Shown piece after piece: positions 9,777-19,218 of a stretch of DNA of 21,134 bases. Below the pieces are notes generated by a model. It was not told the origin of the DNA, searched no databases, and was given only the letters and a program-made list of their open reading frames with translations. Positions within the stretch are counted from its first letter, which is position 1. Every line of letters begins with the position of its first letter. Position numbers and translations under genes: made by a program. This stretch comes from Ettlia oleoabundans (Eukaryota > Chlorophyta > Chlorophyceae > Chlamydomonadales), in assembly GCA_019693395.1 (NCBI GenBank), contig JAAMXP010004244.1, positions 4,359-25,492 on the forward strand, in the 5' to 3' direction.

Positions 9777-10841
9777 CAGCTGGTGCCAGCTGGCAGCAGT
9801 GGCAGTTCCAGTTGGCAGGACCATGGCATACCTTGGCCAGCAGCAACTGTAGTAGCAGGAGCTGGTAGTTCAGCTGGTGGCAGCTGACAGAGATTATTCA
9901 GCTTGTGTAATTCCAGCTGCACAAGCGGCCCCTCGATCGTGAAGCCCAGCGGCAGACCGTTGCCTGATGTGAGGCGGTGCAGCCTGGGAGTATTATTGAT
10001 TGCGTCAAGAAAAGGGCTGGACTTCGAACTGGTTGCAATGCATACCCACCCTTTTGCAGTGCTTGGTGAGTATGCGCTGGGAGCAGCGTGCACCAAGCAG
10101 CATGCTGAGGGGGAAGTGAAGGGTGAGCTCACCGCCACATGCCTGCCAACCGTGCACAGCAGGGCACATACGATTCTTTGTTCCCGTGTGACGCTGCCGG
10201 TGACAAAGTTGTGTCTGGCTTCACTCAGTCAGCATCAATGTGCCCAGTAACCTTCCCAAGACTTTCCAGGCGATCAAAATTACTCGCTTGGCCTGATTGA
10301 TGGTCATGTCTGCCTGTGAATTTGTATCTCTACATTTTTGCCTGTTTGCCAGGTCTCTAGATTTTCCAGTCCCACTTATGTCTGTCTGCCTGCCTGCCTG
10401 TTTTTCCTGCCTGCCTGCCTGCAGCCTCGCACTCTGATCACTATGGGCTCCGCTGCTCCGCCGGCCACCGCCTCTTCTCCACCAGCCCTGCTGGCGCAAG
10501 GGCACAGGTGGGCCGGCTGCTTGGGATTGCACCCAGCTGATTGTCCTAAGGACCACCGGTCCCACTTTCTTGTGTCCGGTCCTTCTATCTAGTGCTCGAA
10601 AGGGTTAATGAAGTTGAGCTGTTTGTCCAGGTTGTGCAATACGTTGCTTGTGCTAGTATTGCGGTTGAGTGTGCTGGTTTCTGGTAGCCCAAGCCAGAAG
10701 GCAGGCAGCAACGGCATGATGATTGGGGCAGTTTCTATTTGTTTGAACCACGTTGTCAAGCTTGCGTGGTGGCCCTCTGCATGCTGTCTGTCAGCCTATG
10801 GTGCTACCTCCGACGCTGCCTCATGTGCTCCTTTGATGCAG
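9777..10841. other. About 1.07 kb without supported exons: intergenic region or large intron
   Basis: TGTAA at 9906-9910 could end the upstream gene 130 bases after its stop. A stretch at 10425-10507 after a CCTG-rich tract looks exon-like (an in-frame ATG at 10443 begins MGSAAPPATASS), with a donor ACAG|GTGGGC. Its exit phase does not fit the next exon at 10842. The region therefore holds either a poly(A) site and a promoter, or one long intron from 9769 to 10841. Confidence 0.5.
10383..10424 (+). repeat. CCTG tetranucleotide tract
   Basis: Imperfect (CTGC/CCTG)n ending in TGCCTGCAG at 10424. It forms a pyrimidine-rich tract and acceptor in front of the exon-like stretch starting at 10425. 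Confidence 0.85.
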
Positions 10842-13800
10842 TGCGCATGTTTGATGCCAAGGGCGACGAGCAGATGGTGTCAGGCAAGGACTTCAAATTC
10901 AGCTTCTACAAAAAGGTGCGCACCTCTGCAGGCTCCTTTCTGGCTATTTGCTTCTTGTCATGCTAGCTTCAATTTTGTATTTTAATATGTGCATTTGTAT
11001 GTTTTTTTCCCGCGAATACTGGTTGCTGCATTTGTATATCCTGTGTGTGTTGCATGTCCTTAGCCTTCACCTGCCGCTACAACTTTGCTTCCCTCCCATG
11101 CACATAGGGCGACCGCAAAAAGTGTGTGCCCCGAGTGCGACGGCATACTGGTGTTTATTGAGGGTCCCAACAAGTACCCCATCCTGAATATTGAGGAGGA
11201 AGTCAGGGTGGGCGGCTGGGGTCATATTGTGTTGCTGCTGGTATTTTCTCGTGATTATGTGTGTTTTGGTCATGACAGGTGCAAATTGTATGGCTTGCAA
11301 GACGAGGCCTTGTGTGGGTTTGGCTGGCAGGTGCTCAGCTCAATTGCATGTCTCATGGCTTCTAACTTGCTTTCCTGCCTCGTTTGCGTGCCCGCCTGCC
11401 CGCCTGCAGAAGGAGCAGAATGCGCAGCAGCTAGAGCAGCAGGAGGAGGACCCTGCATGGGAGCGCCACCGGCAGCAGCAGCAGAAGGAGCGGCGCTTCA
11501 AGTTTAAGAAGGGAAAGGGCAAGAAAGCGGCGAATGATGATGAGGAGGTGAGCAAGGCATCGCCTACTGCCATTGTTGTTAGAGCAGCTGATCTTGTGTA
11601 GACTTAAACGGGAGCCGGTTGTTTGTAAAATTTAGGGCAGGTGGTTGTCTGTAGAAAGGGTCAGTCACCTGACTGTCTAAGGTGTGCTTTGCTTAGCAGA
11701 GTATCACCGGCTGATCCTCCTGGTTCTTTCCACCCCCGTCCCTGCCCTAGCATGAGACAGTTACATTGACATGTGTTTGCCTAAGGGCCGGCAGCTGTCG
11801 GCACAACACGGCTCTTGTGACGGTAATATGGTGCTTTTCTTGGGCGTATGCTTGTAGGAACCGGCAGCAGCCAACCCATCCAACAGGAAGATACAGCGCA
11901 TGCAGCAACAGCAGCAGCAGCAGCAACAGGAGGAGCAGCAGATGCAGGAGCAGCAGCAAGAGATGCAGGCAGACAGCACAACAGCGCTGTCGCCCAGCGC
12001 CAACGCAGCTGCAGCAGCAGCGGCAGTAGAGGAGATAGAGGAACCGTCGGCGCCTACGCCTGCCCTGCCAGACGATCAATTGCTGCGGGTGAGTGGCGGG
12101 GGCCCTCCCTCGTGTGATTGTTTCCTCGCTGCAATTGCCGGCAGTTTGGCCGGGGATGGCGCCGCTTCTGTGCGCCAATGTCCTTCAGACTCCACACTGG
12201 GGTTGGGACAGTTTGCCCTGAACCAGGTTGGGACAGTTGCCCTGGAACCCTGAGCCAGCAAGAGCAGCCCAACAAACATGCCCGGGGTTGCATCACTGGG
12301 CAAGAAATTGCGACCCTAAAAAGCTACCCTGCCGTGTTTGTGCCATTGCTTGCCGTGCAGGCCATCAAGCGGCACAGCAGCGAGGAGGACTTGAGGGTGT
12401 TAGGGGCTCGCCGCAAGGCCAAGGACAAGGGCAAGGGGCCAGCCAGGGATGCTGGCATAGAATACGGGGATAGCAAGGTGGGTGCGCAGCTGATGGAGCC
12501 TGGGGTGCAGCTGATAAGATGTGCGGCAGGTTAGGGCTGGTATTGAATACAAGGACAGCAAGGTGGGTGGGCAGCCTAGAGAATCCACCAGTCTCCGCAA
12601 TATGGCGAGCAAGAAGAACCGGGGAAAGAGCCGTTGCGTTGGTGCTGTGCTGTACTTCGTGTGTTGCATAGTGTACTTGATAAGCGGTCAGCGAGGCAAC
12701 AATTGTCCCACAGTCTGTCCTGCTTCTGCCACAATCTTGTCCCTGCTGTCCTTTGTACGTATCTCCTCGTTTTATCGTTGCCAGCAGGCGGACAAGAGGA
12801 AGAAGAAGGGGTTGAAGCTGGTGATTGACACAGGCCTGTCATTAGCGGAGCAGCGGCGGAAGCAGCTGGAGGAATCAGCATTGCTGGTGGGTGACTGCTG
12901 TCCCTGGTTTGCGACAAAACGGTGCCGTCTCCGCCTCTGCAGTTTGTCTTTCAGACAAAGACAGGTGGTTGAGTCAGCAAGTTACTACAAGAATGGAAGT
13001 TAAAGGCCCGGGCAGCAAGCCTAAGCATTATCCTCCAACAGATTGCCGTCCTTTGATGTGCCTCATCCGCTTGATCTTGTCCCTCCTGTTTTCACTTTCT
13101 ACAGGGCGAGGAGGAGCTGGGAAGCCACAATGGCCGGCGTCCTCAGGTGGGGCGAGCAATTTGCCGGCTGCGAGGCTTTGCAGCCCACCTGCTGTGCTCG
13201 GTGCATCCCATCTGTCAAACCGGGTGTCCGTCCAGGTGCCCGCTCCAGTCACTTACTTCGGTCCGTGGCTCGCGGCTAAGGTCTGGCTCGATTCCCACTA
13301 GTGCAGCAAACCCTGGAGGTCAGCCCCTTGGAGTTTCCAGACCTGGAGGAGGCCCAGCAGATTGCACAGGTGGGATTATACAACCGCTAGGCGAGTTGTG
13401 TCAAGCCCCCTTGACTTGAGATCAAGAGCAGCTTGGTTTTATGTCTTTGCTTTTATGGGTCAGTCGTACGTAGCAAACGGCACTTCTGGAGGGTACAAGA
13501 TTCTTACCTGTCTCTTGGCACCATGCAGGAACGGCGTGGCGAGGACGCTGAGCGTGCTGCGCGCGACCTGTACAGCTCGTCGCTGCTGAGCGCGCTGCGG
13601 TCGTTCAAGGCGGGAGAGTTCCGCCCAGGTGAGCAGCTTGGCCCTTCCAGCGATGCCAGGGCCCCTTCAAAATTTGTCCACTTGCATTTTCACTTTTCCT
13701 TTTTGCGCAAAGTACGAGTTTTTTTTGTGCGTTTCAGTGCTCCATCAACTGCATCCATCAAACCCACTACTGCCCCATTTGTGAGCTGTGCTTGCTTCCG

Positions 13801-16316
13801 TTCCTCCTCACCACAGATGACCCCAACGGTCCCTTGGTGCTTCTGCTGGAAAACTTGGACTATCGGCGCATGCCGGATGAGGAGGGGGTGCGCCCGGAGA
13901 TGTTCCTCAGGTAACACGCCATCGGTGCGTCAGCAAAAACAATCCTCACGCACACGCCATGTGCGCAGCAGCAGGGATGTTGCTTAGGCACATGCCAGTG
14001 ATGGGCAGCAGCGGTTTTCTTCAGGTGCAATCCTAATGCATGCCCTCTGCTCAACATCGGGGAAGTTAGGTAGATTAGGTGCAGTGCAGCAGAAAACACT
14101 GTATATTACCATAGCAGCTATGGTGGGTACATCTAGAGTGCTCTACGCCGCCAGGCCGATTGCTCTCGTGCAGCTCACCTTTCATTTGGCTTTCTTGTCC
14201 TCCTGGCTTTCACCAGGCACCTTTTGTTGCCCCCTTTATATCAGTGACGTTCGTTTCTTTTTCCTTGGTCGCTCCTCATCCCCGGGTTTAATGCCATGAT
14301 CTTTCTTTCCTCATCTGCAGGAGCACCTTCTCTGAGTATGGACCCGTCAAGGAGCTGCGCATGTACGAGGCTTGTAAGGCATCTCTGGTGGCCTTCCGCA
14401 ACACCGGCGCAGCGTACAAGGTGTGGTGGGGCGCTAGTGGGCATGGCCCGGAGTGGGGTGGAGTGTTGTGCGGTGGGTAACTCATACCTCTCCCGCATCC
14501 GCTGCTGTCCAGTCTTCACGTGGACGTCTTGCTTTCTTGTAGGCCTTCCCTTAGGCATCCAACCTGCCACTCATGTTTCCGTTGTTCCCGGCCATTTGCT
14601 CAATTTTCCGTTTGTGCCTGCAATTTTTCTCGACTGCAGGCCTACATGCTCCTCAGCCAGCGTGTGCTGCTGCACTCCCGCCTGACAGCCATGGTGCTCA
14701 AGCGCATGCCTGGCGAGACAGGCAAATGGGGTCCAGCTTACGACGGGGGCAGCCAGTACGGTGTTGCGACATCGACGCCGACACCTTTGCAGTGCCATCA
14801 TCTTCTGCCTGCCTGGCAGCCTGCCTGCCCGCCGGCCGGCCTGCTGAGCTGCCTTCTCCTTCCTGCCTGCCTGGCCACCCGCCTGCCAGCCTGCCTGCTT
14901 TTGCATGTCAGCGTACGACTTGTCAGGTTAAAGTTTAAATTAACCTCCCCACTCCCTTGTCGCTTCGTTCTTCCTGCAGAGGTGGAGGAGCTAGCTGAGA
15001 GGCTGCAGGAGGAGGCGAGGAGGAAAGCAGAGGGCTGGGATGAAGAGGAGGCGGGAAGCGAATATACGGAAGAGGCAGGTAGCGCCAGCGGTTCCTATTA
15101 CGGGGCGGCTGCCCACGCACCTCTCTATGCCGAGGAGCTCCCGCCACCCAGCCGCCCCTTCAGCGGTCTCAGTGCGGTTACTAGCGGCAGCGGCGGTCAG
15201 CCGAGCTTCAGCATCACGATACCTGGAACAGCGGCGACCTCTGCACCCGGCGCCGGCAGTAGCGCCAGCAGGGGTGTGCCATTGTTTGGTGGTGCGAGTG
15301 GCACGGGTGTGAGCTTGGGCACCGGAGGCTATGGCCTGAAGCCTAGTGCTCGTGAGTTTGTTCCGGGCACTAGCAGCAGCAGCACCCTCAGCGGTGGTCA
15401 CGGCGGTTTAAGCCCCTTAGCAGCCACAGCGACAACCATAGCATGCACGGCAGGTACATCACCCGCCACCACCACCACCGGTTTTGCCATTGCGCCGTCA
15501 GCTGGTGGAGCGGCTGGCGGCGCCGGCGCTGGCGCCAATGGCGGGCTGCGGGTGGCAGCCTCGGAGTTTAGGCCGCAGCAGGCTGAGCAGCAGGCAGATG
15601 TTAGCCAGGACCCTTTGACCCTGAAGTTCCTGTCGGGACAGCTCATACCCACCAATGCAACGGTAGGTTGTTCAGTTGTTGCAAGGCAGCGGCATGGAAG
15701 CTGCCAGCAGTGCATTGCATGGAGTGTGTTGGCTGGCTGCCCGTGCACCCCGCTATCTGTGGTTGACTGATTGGCCAGTGAATAGTTGGCCGGCTGGCTG
15801 CTGGCTGGCGGTTTGGGGGCCTTGGTGGCAATTATGGCTGGTGGCCCTGTTGCGTTGCAAGTATATATGACAAGAACAGATATTGCGTCAAAGCACAGTA
15901 CAGTACTGCGCTGCACTGCTAAATGCTGTGCTGCTGTTCCAGCAAGCCACCTGCACCGCTGTACTGCTGTCCCACCAAGCCGCATATACCGCTGTCCCGC
16001 CATGGTACCGCAGAGCTTTCAGGCGTACCTCGACTGCGGGGAGGAGCCATTCGGCCTCCCCGTGGCCTTTCTGGATAAACCAGGGCTGGTCACCAAGGGT
16101 AGGTGGTCATTACCTTGTTAGTTGCAGTTATTGTACACTCTACTGTCAATTGGCCCGTCATTTACACATCACTCTGTCCTGTCTACGACCCATCATTTCT
16201 GACCGCTCCTTGATTGTATTGTCCTGCCATTCGACACCTCGGCAGCCTAGGTCCATTTTTGCTGTGGCTTGTTTCCTGTGGCTGACGCTGTACTTCGTTG
16301 ATGTGCGCTGCTGTGG

Positions 16317-16360
<44 letters not shown>

Positions 16361-19218
16361 GACAGGAACCATGGCACTGCTCATGTGTGACGTGGAGGAG
16401 GGGTCGATCTATGGGGTGTGGGCGGCTCACGAGAAGGTACACTGTGTTGTACTGTACTGCATCACACTGCATCACACTGACCTGTGATGTACTGTATGGG
16501 AGTGATGTACTGTGCTGCCTGCTTTGCTTTGCATGCATGGTGCATGCTTGGTATGCGCTGCTCTGCCATTGGGTTGGCTGCCCTGTGCTGTTCGGCATCT
16601 TTTGTGTGCATCGCTCCTGGCCTGACCACATCACGCATTGCAGCTACATGCATCGCTGATGAAGGGGCAGCGGTCTGCGCGTGGCAATGTGGCTTGTAAC
16701 TCCGCCCTGTTGTTCGCAAGCTTGCAGGGGCCGGATCAATTGCTCAGTCACAAACAGTTTGTTGCATTCGTCCCCTCCAACCTATACAGTACTGCCTTCC
16801 ACAGCGCGAGGTGCTGCCGCTGCCCAACGGCGAGGTGGTTACTTTCCAGCTGGAGCGCAGCCTGCCGCCGCTGCCGCTGCAGCGCGTGTCTCACCTGATG
16901 CAGCGCCAGGACTTTGGAAGGGGCTTGAAGTTACCGCAGAAGCTGGCGGCTGCTAACGTGAGTGGTTCAGGAAGTCAGTCAATCTATGCCTGGCTGGCTG
17001 GCCGGATGGGCTGTTTAGAGGCACGCCGGTTGACCCGGCGGGAAGGGTGGGAAAAGGAGGAAGGGAGCGATGTGAGGTTTCTAGCAGGGAGGTTGATTGC
17101 TCGTGTGTATGATCGTGGCGAATGCAACGTTGGCAAGTGGGCTGCCCTTTGTGATTGAAATTCCACCAAGGCATTTGCCCAGTTGTCGCTGGGGTGTCAG
17201 TGATGCCAGCATGGGAAGCAGCTCTGCGGAAATGTGTCGCGGTAGTGGCTTCAGAACACCACACAATCACACCATGCGCTGTCAGAAACACACATTACCA
17301 AGTACTGGGGTCATTCCTCTGCCTGCCCTCACAGGTGCATGTTCACATGCTGTTGCACACTGGTGCAGAGTGTGAAGTGTGGAGGCTGTGCTTTCTGTGG
17401 TGCATGCCCATTGATACGTATGCACATCCATTACGTCCCTGCATACCGCCTTTGTACATCATTCCCACCCTTTCCTGCCGCTTCTGCCACCTCCTGCATG
17501 CAGATCCGGGAAGTCATGGTGGCAATGCTGGAACTACAGTCAGAGCAGGAGAGGGCGCAGCTGTGGGGGGCGGCTAGGTTCCTGGCGGCCCCTGTTAGCC
17601 GCGACTGTGCTCCCTCTGCCAACACCTCAGGAGCTGCCAGTTCTACTGGTACCAGCAGCAGGGGGCTGCAGCCCCTGCCACCCCACATGGCCGGCAAGGC
17701 TGACGCCCCCGCGGGGGCGGCAAGCCAGCAGCAGGAGCAGCAGCGGGAGGGGCGCAAGCCGCTAGCAGAGGATATGTGGGAAGCAGCAGAACGCCTCAGG
17801 TGCGTGTGTGTTTCAGAACCTGGGACTACACAAGCTGGTATCTGGTTATTATGCTGCAGGTGCCAGCTGGTAAAGGGTGGGCGGGCCAGCAGCCGCCAGC
17901 AGCCGCCAGCAGCCGCCAGCCAACATTCCTCTTAGCCAGTTGAACGTACGTAAGTAACCGATGTGCAACAATCTGTTGTGACCCCCTGCCTGATTGTCTG
18001 GCTGGCTGCCTGGCTGTGTGCAGGCGTGAGCAGGAGGAGCGGGATGCTGAGCTGGCACGACAGATGCAGGAGCAGCTGATAGCAGAGGCGCAGCTGGAGG
18101 AGCGGCAGCGCCTCGAGGAAGACGCACGCATGGCAGAGGCGCTGCATAGGACAACAGCAGCGGCGGCTGCCGCAGCATCGCCGCCTGCGCCGCGCCTGGT
18201 GCCCGCAGCACCCGCTCGGCCTGCCGCAGGTCCTGGCCTGTTTGCAAACTTCTCGTCGCTGTTCCCTGGCCAGCGCCCTCCAGGGGCGGGTGCTACCCAA
18301 GCGGCAACGCCTGCAGCCCCAGTCCCAACAGCAGCAGCAGCAGCAGCCGCAACACTGCCACCGCCACTTGGCGCCCCAGCAGGGGCGGTACCGCCACCTG
18401 GTGCCCCAGCAGCAGCGGTACCGCCTCCGCGGCCAGCGGCGGCAGGATCGGCTCCCCGGCCGTACCGCCCCACTTTGGGCGGCTACCGCCCGCCCATGCG
18501 CCCTGCAGCACCGGCAGCCACCGCAGCTTCCGCTGCTGCTGCAGCCGCAGGCACAGCGCCAGCCACTTCTGCAGGCCCGACTCAAGCGGAGCCTGCAGCA
18601 GCTACAGCACCGGCAAGTGCAGCAGCATCGGCAGCGGACAAGCCCACCATGGCTGCCGCAGAGGCGGCAGGCCCTGCGGCGCCACCACCAGCGGCATCAG
18701 CTGCCCCGCCAGCAGCAGGCGCGCCCCCAGTGCTGAAGAATCCGTGTGTGCAGTGCAAGCAACGGGAGTCGGTGAATATCTGGATCCCATGCGGCCACCA
18801 CGGCCACTGCCCCGGTGAGCAGAGCGTGCACGGCGCACAGCGGGCACAGCAGAGGCTCATGGGCAGGGCGCGCTGTGTGTTGCCACCCTGCGCTATGCTT
18901 CCACTTGTGCTGCGCTATGCTGTGGTGCGATCTGCGTAGCGGACTGCAGGCGACGTGCGTTTCCGGCAGCCTAGGGGGAGACTAGCTGCCTCTTGAACTT
19001 CCTCCGGTGCAAACAGCCACTCAGCCTGACCACCAACCTACCCCATTCCCCCTTGTGAATAGCCAACCGTCCTCATGATCCTCCCTGGAATTTCCCCCCC
19101 GCCTCTCTGTGCAGAGTGCTTGGCGGACACGCTGCCGCTGCCCGAGAAGCTGACTCAGTTCCCTGCCTGCCTACTCTGCGGCATGAAGGCTCAATACTAC
19201 ATTAGGATGTTCGCTTGA
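10842..19218 (+). CDS. RRM - PAM2 - DCD-like - RING finger protein, candidate RNA-linked E3 ubiquitin ligase
   Basis: Exons: 10842-10915, 11108-11207, 11410-11547, 11858-12088, 12361-12477, 12788-12886, 13105-13146, 13307-13369, 13529-13628, 13817-13910, 14321-14420, 14640-14760, 14980-15662, 16014-16098, 16366-16436, possibly 16644-16688, 16805-16957, 17504-17799, 18024-18814, 19115-19218. They total roughly 1,170 residues. Order of parts: a CPECDG-containing segment, charged and polyQ helices, an EFPDLEEA segment, an RRM, two PAM2 motifs in a Ser/Gly/Ala-rich linker, a DCD-like domain, a Gln/Ala-rich region, a coiled coil (ERDAELARQMQEQL), an Ala/Pro linker and a C3HC4 RING ending IRMFA. 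RRMs bind RNA, PAM2 binds the MLLE domain of poly(A)-binding protein, and a RING recruits E2 enzymes, so a role in coupling mRNA to ubiquitination is inferred. The 5' end is unresolved: no first exon fits, and exon 10842 joins in phase to the donor at 9769. A frame break lies in 11108-11207. I do not recognise the whole protein. Confidence 0.82.
11899..11968 (+). repeat. CAG-rich coding repeat (polyQ helix)
   Basis: Within exon 11858-12088 a run of CAG/CAA codons gives a Gln tract interrupted by Glu and Met (MQQQQQQQQEEQQMQEQQQE). It stays in frame and probably forms a flexible coiled coil. An Ala run of seven codons follows near 12004. Confidence 0.85.
12451..12562 (+). repeat. Duplicated exon tail with donor site; possible 33-base micro-exon
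   Basis: The exon tail 12451-12477 encodes AGIEYGDSK and is followed by GTGGGT. A copy at 12536-12562, 85 bases away, encodes AGIEYKDSK and is also followed by GTGGGT. Of the codons that differ, three changes are synonymous (GGC/GGT, ATA/ATT, GAT/GAC) and one is not (GGG/AAG). The copy is preceded by GCGGCAG at 12523-12529, so 12530-12562 would form an 11-codon micro-exon in phase 0. The intron between the copies would be only 52 bases. Confidence 0.8.
13828..14660 (+). other. RNA recognition motif (RRM) in the RRM-PAM2-RING gene
   Basis: Three exons (13817-13910, 14321-14420, 14640-14760) form PLVLLLENLDYRRMP (RNP2-like strand), a helix FLRSTFSEYGPVKELRMYE, the RNP1-like strand KASLVAFRN, and a closing helix GAAYKAYMLLSQ. 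Spacing and hydrophobic pattern fit an RRM of about 75 residues. RNP1 is divergent: in KASLVAFRN the usual aromatic at the central position is Leu, so RNA affinity may be weak or the surface may bind protein. Confidence 0.72.
14805..14899 (+). repeat. Degenerate CCTG-rich tract
   Basis: Repeated CTGCCTGCC units with GGCCGGCC interruptions lie in the intron 14761-14979, about 80 bases upstream of the acceptor at 14979. On the minus strand it is the CAGG-rich shadow. Confidence 0.8.
15336..15365 (+). other. PAM2 motif 1 (poly(A)-binding-protein ligand)
   Basis: Ten codons read LKPSAREFVP, in a disordered Gly/Ser-rich stretch. The PAM2 consensus is L-N-P-x-A-x-E-F-x-P, and all key positions (Leu, Pro, Ala, Glu-Phe, Pro) match. 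PAM2 peptides bind the MLLE domain at the C-terminus of PABP. Confidence 0.85.
15546..15575 (+). other. PAM2 motif 2 (variant)
   Basis: Ten codons read LRVAASEFRP, 60 residues after motif 1's last residue. The Leu, Ala, Glu-Phe and Pro positions match PAM2, but the N-P pair is R-V. A weaker match (RSFKAGEFRP, ending at 13627) lies just before the RRM. Confidence 0.7.
15931..15996 (+). repeat. 33-bp tandem duplication in intron
   Basis: Two 33-base units, beginning CTGCTGTTCCAGCAAGCC and CTGCTGTCCCACCAAGCC and both ending in CCGCTGT plus one base, lie just before the acceptor at 16013. They add pyrimidine-rich sequence ahead of the exon encoding the FGLP motif. Confidence 0.8.
16317..16360 (+). 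repeat. (CTGC)n tetranucleotide microsatellite, 11 units
   Basis: A nearly perfect tetranucleotide array runs up to TGTGACAG at 16365, the acceptor of exon 16366-16436. It is in the position of the polypyrimidine tract. Confidence 0.95.
17887..17921 (+). repeat. 10-bp tandem repeat CAGCAGCCGC, 3.5 copies
   Basis: A short perfect array lies in the intron between exons 17504-17799 and 18024-18814. No coding role is seen in the gene's frame. Confidence 0.9.
18361..18420 (+). repeat. In-frame 30-bp tandem repeat in the Ala/Pro linker
   Basis: Two 30-base units (18361-18390 and 18391-18420) give GAPAGAVPPP and GAPAAAVPPP. The unit is a multiple of three, so copy-number change would keep the RING in frame. 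Confidence 0.9.
18745..19179 (+). other. C-terminal C3HC4 RING finger (split by intron 18815-19114)
   Basis: Spliced residues give CVQC, 11 residues, CGH, three residues, CPEC, 16 residues, CLLC: eight ligands in C3HC4 order. A hydrophobic core (VNIWIPCGH) matches RING-HC domains of E3 ligases. The intron falls between Pro and Glu of CPEC, and joining G|AG rebuilds the Glu codon. The protein ends 13 residues after the last Cys. Confidence 0.85.

Larger units (their letters stand above)
15615..16436 (+). other. DCD-like (development and cell death) domain
   Basis: Spliced exons 14980-15662, 16014-16098 and 16366-16436 read LTLKFLSGQLIPTNAT, SFQAYLDCGEEPFGLPVAF, KPGLVTKGTMALLMCDVEEG and SIYGVWAAHE. 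DCD domains have an FGLP signature, a central G-x-x-L-F-L-x-D strand and an L-x-G-I/V-x-x-A end, all present here in order. The C-terminal part of the domain may continue into exon 16805-16957 (REVLPLPNGEVVTF, compare the family's ClPLpE segment). Borders between 16437 and 16804 are unclear: 16644-16688 is a possible 15-codon exon. This rests on motif memory, not on a profile search. Confidence 0.55.

Noticed and set aside
10425..10507. Exon-like stretch beginning MGSAAPPATASS at ATG 10443, as the first exon of the RRM-RING gene
   Set aside because: Its donor leaves phase 2, while the next supported exon at 10842 needs phase 1. No convincing linking exon was found, so it is not annotated as coding.
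11618..11640. TGTAA inside TTTGTAAAATT as a poly(A) signal splitting the large gene
   Set aside because: Exons on both sides (ending 11547, starting 11858) join in phase 0 and share the same charged, Gln-rich style. The pentamer is common by chance.
13738..13816. A Cys/His-rich reading (CSINCIHQTHYCPICELC) after a TTTCAG acceptor, looking like part of a zinc finger
   Set aside because: The exon before it ends in phase 1, and entering here gives a stop codon. Skipping it to 13817 keeps phase and yields the RRM start (FRPDDPNGPLVLLL). It is most likely intron read by chance.
14520..15770. A 416-residue unspliced plus-strand frame
   Set aside because: Only 14980-15662 is coding by phase and motif. 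The left part is intron with CCTG repeats, and the right part runs past a clear donor at 15663.
17826..18585. Long minus-strand open frames opposite the Ala/Pro-rich exon
   Set aside because: They are Gly/Ala/Cys/Arg low-complexity mirrors of GCN-rich coding sequence. The plus frame carries the coiled coil, linker and RING in phase.
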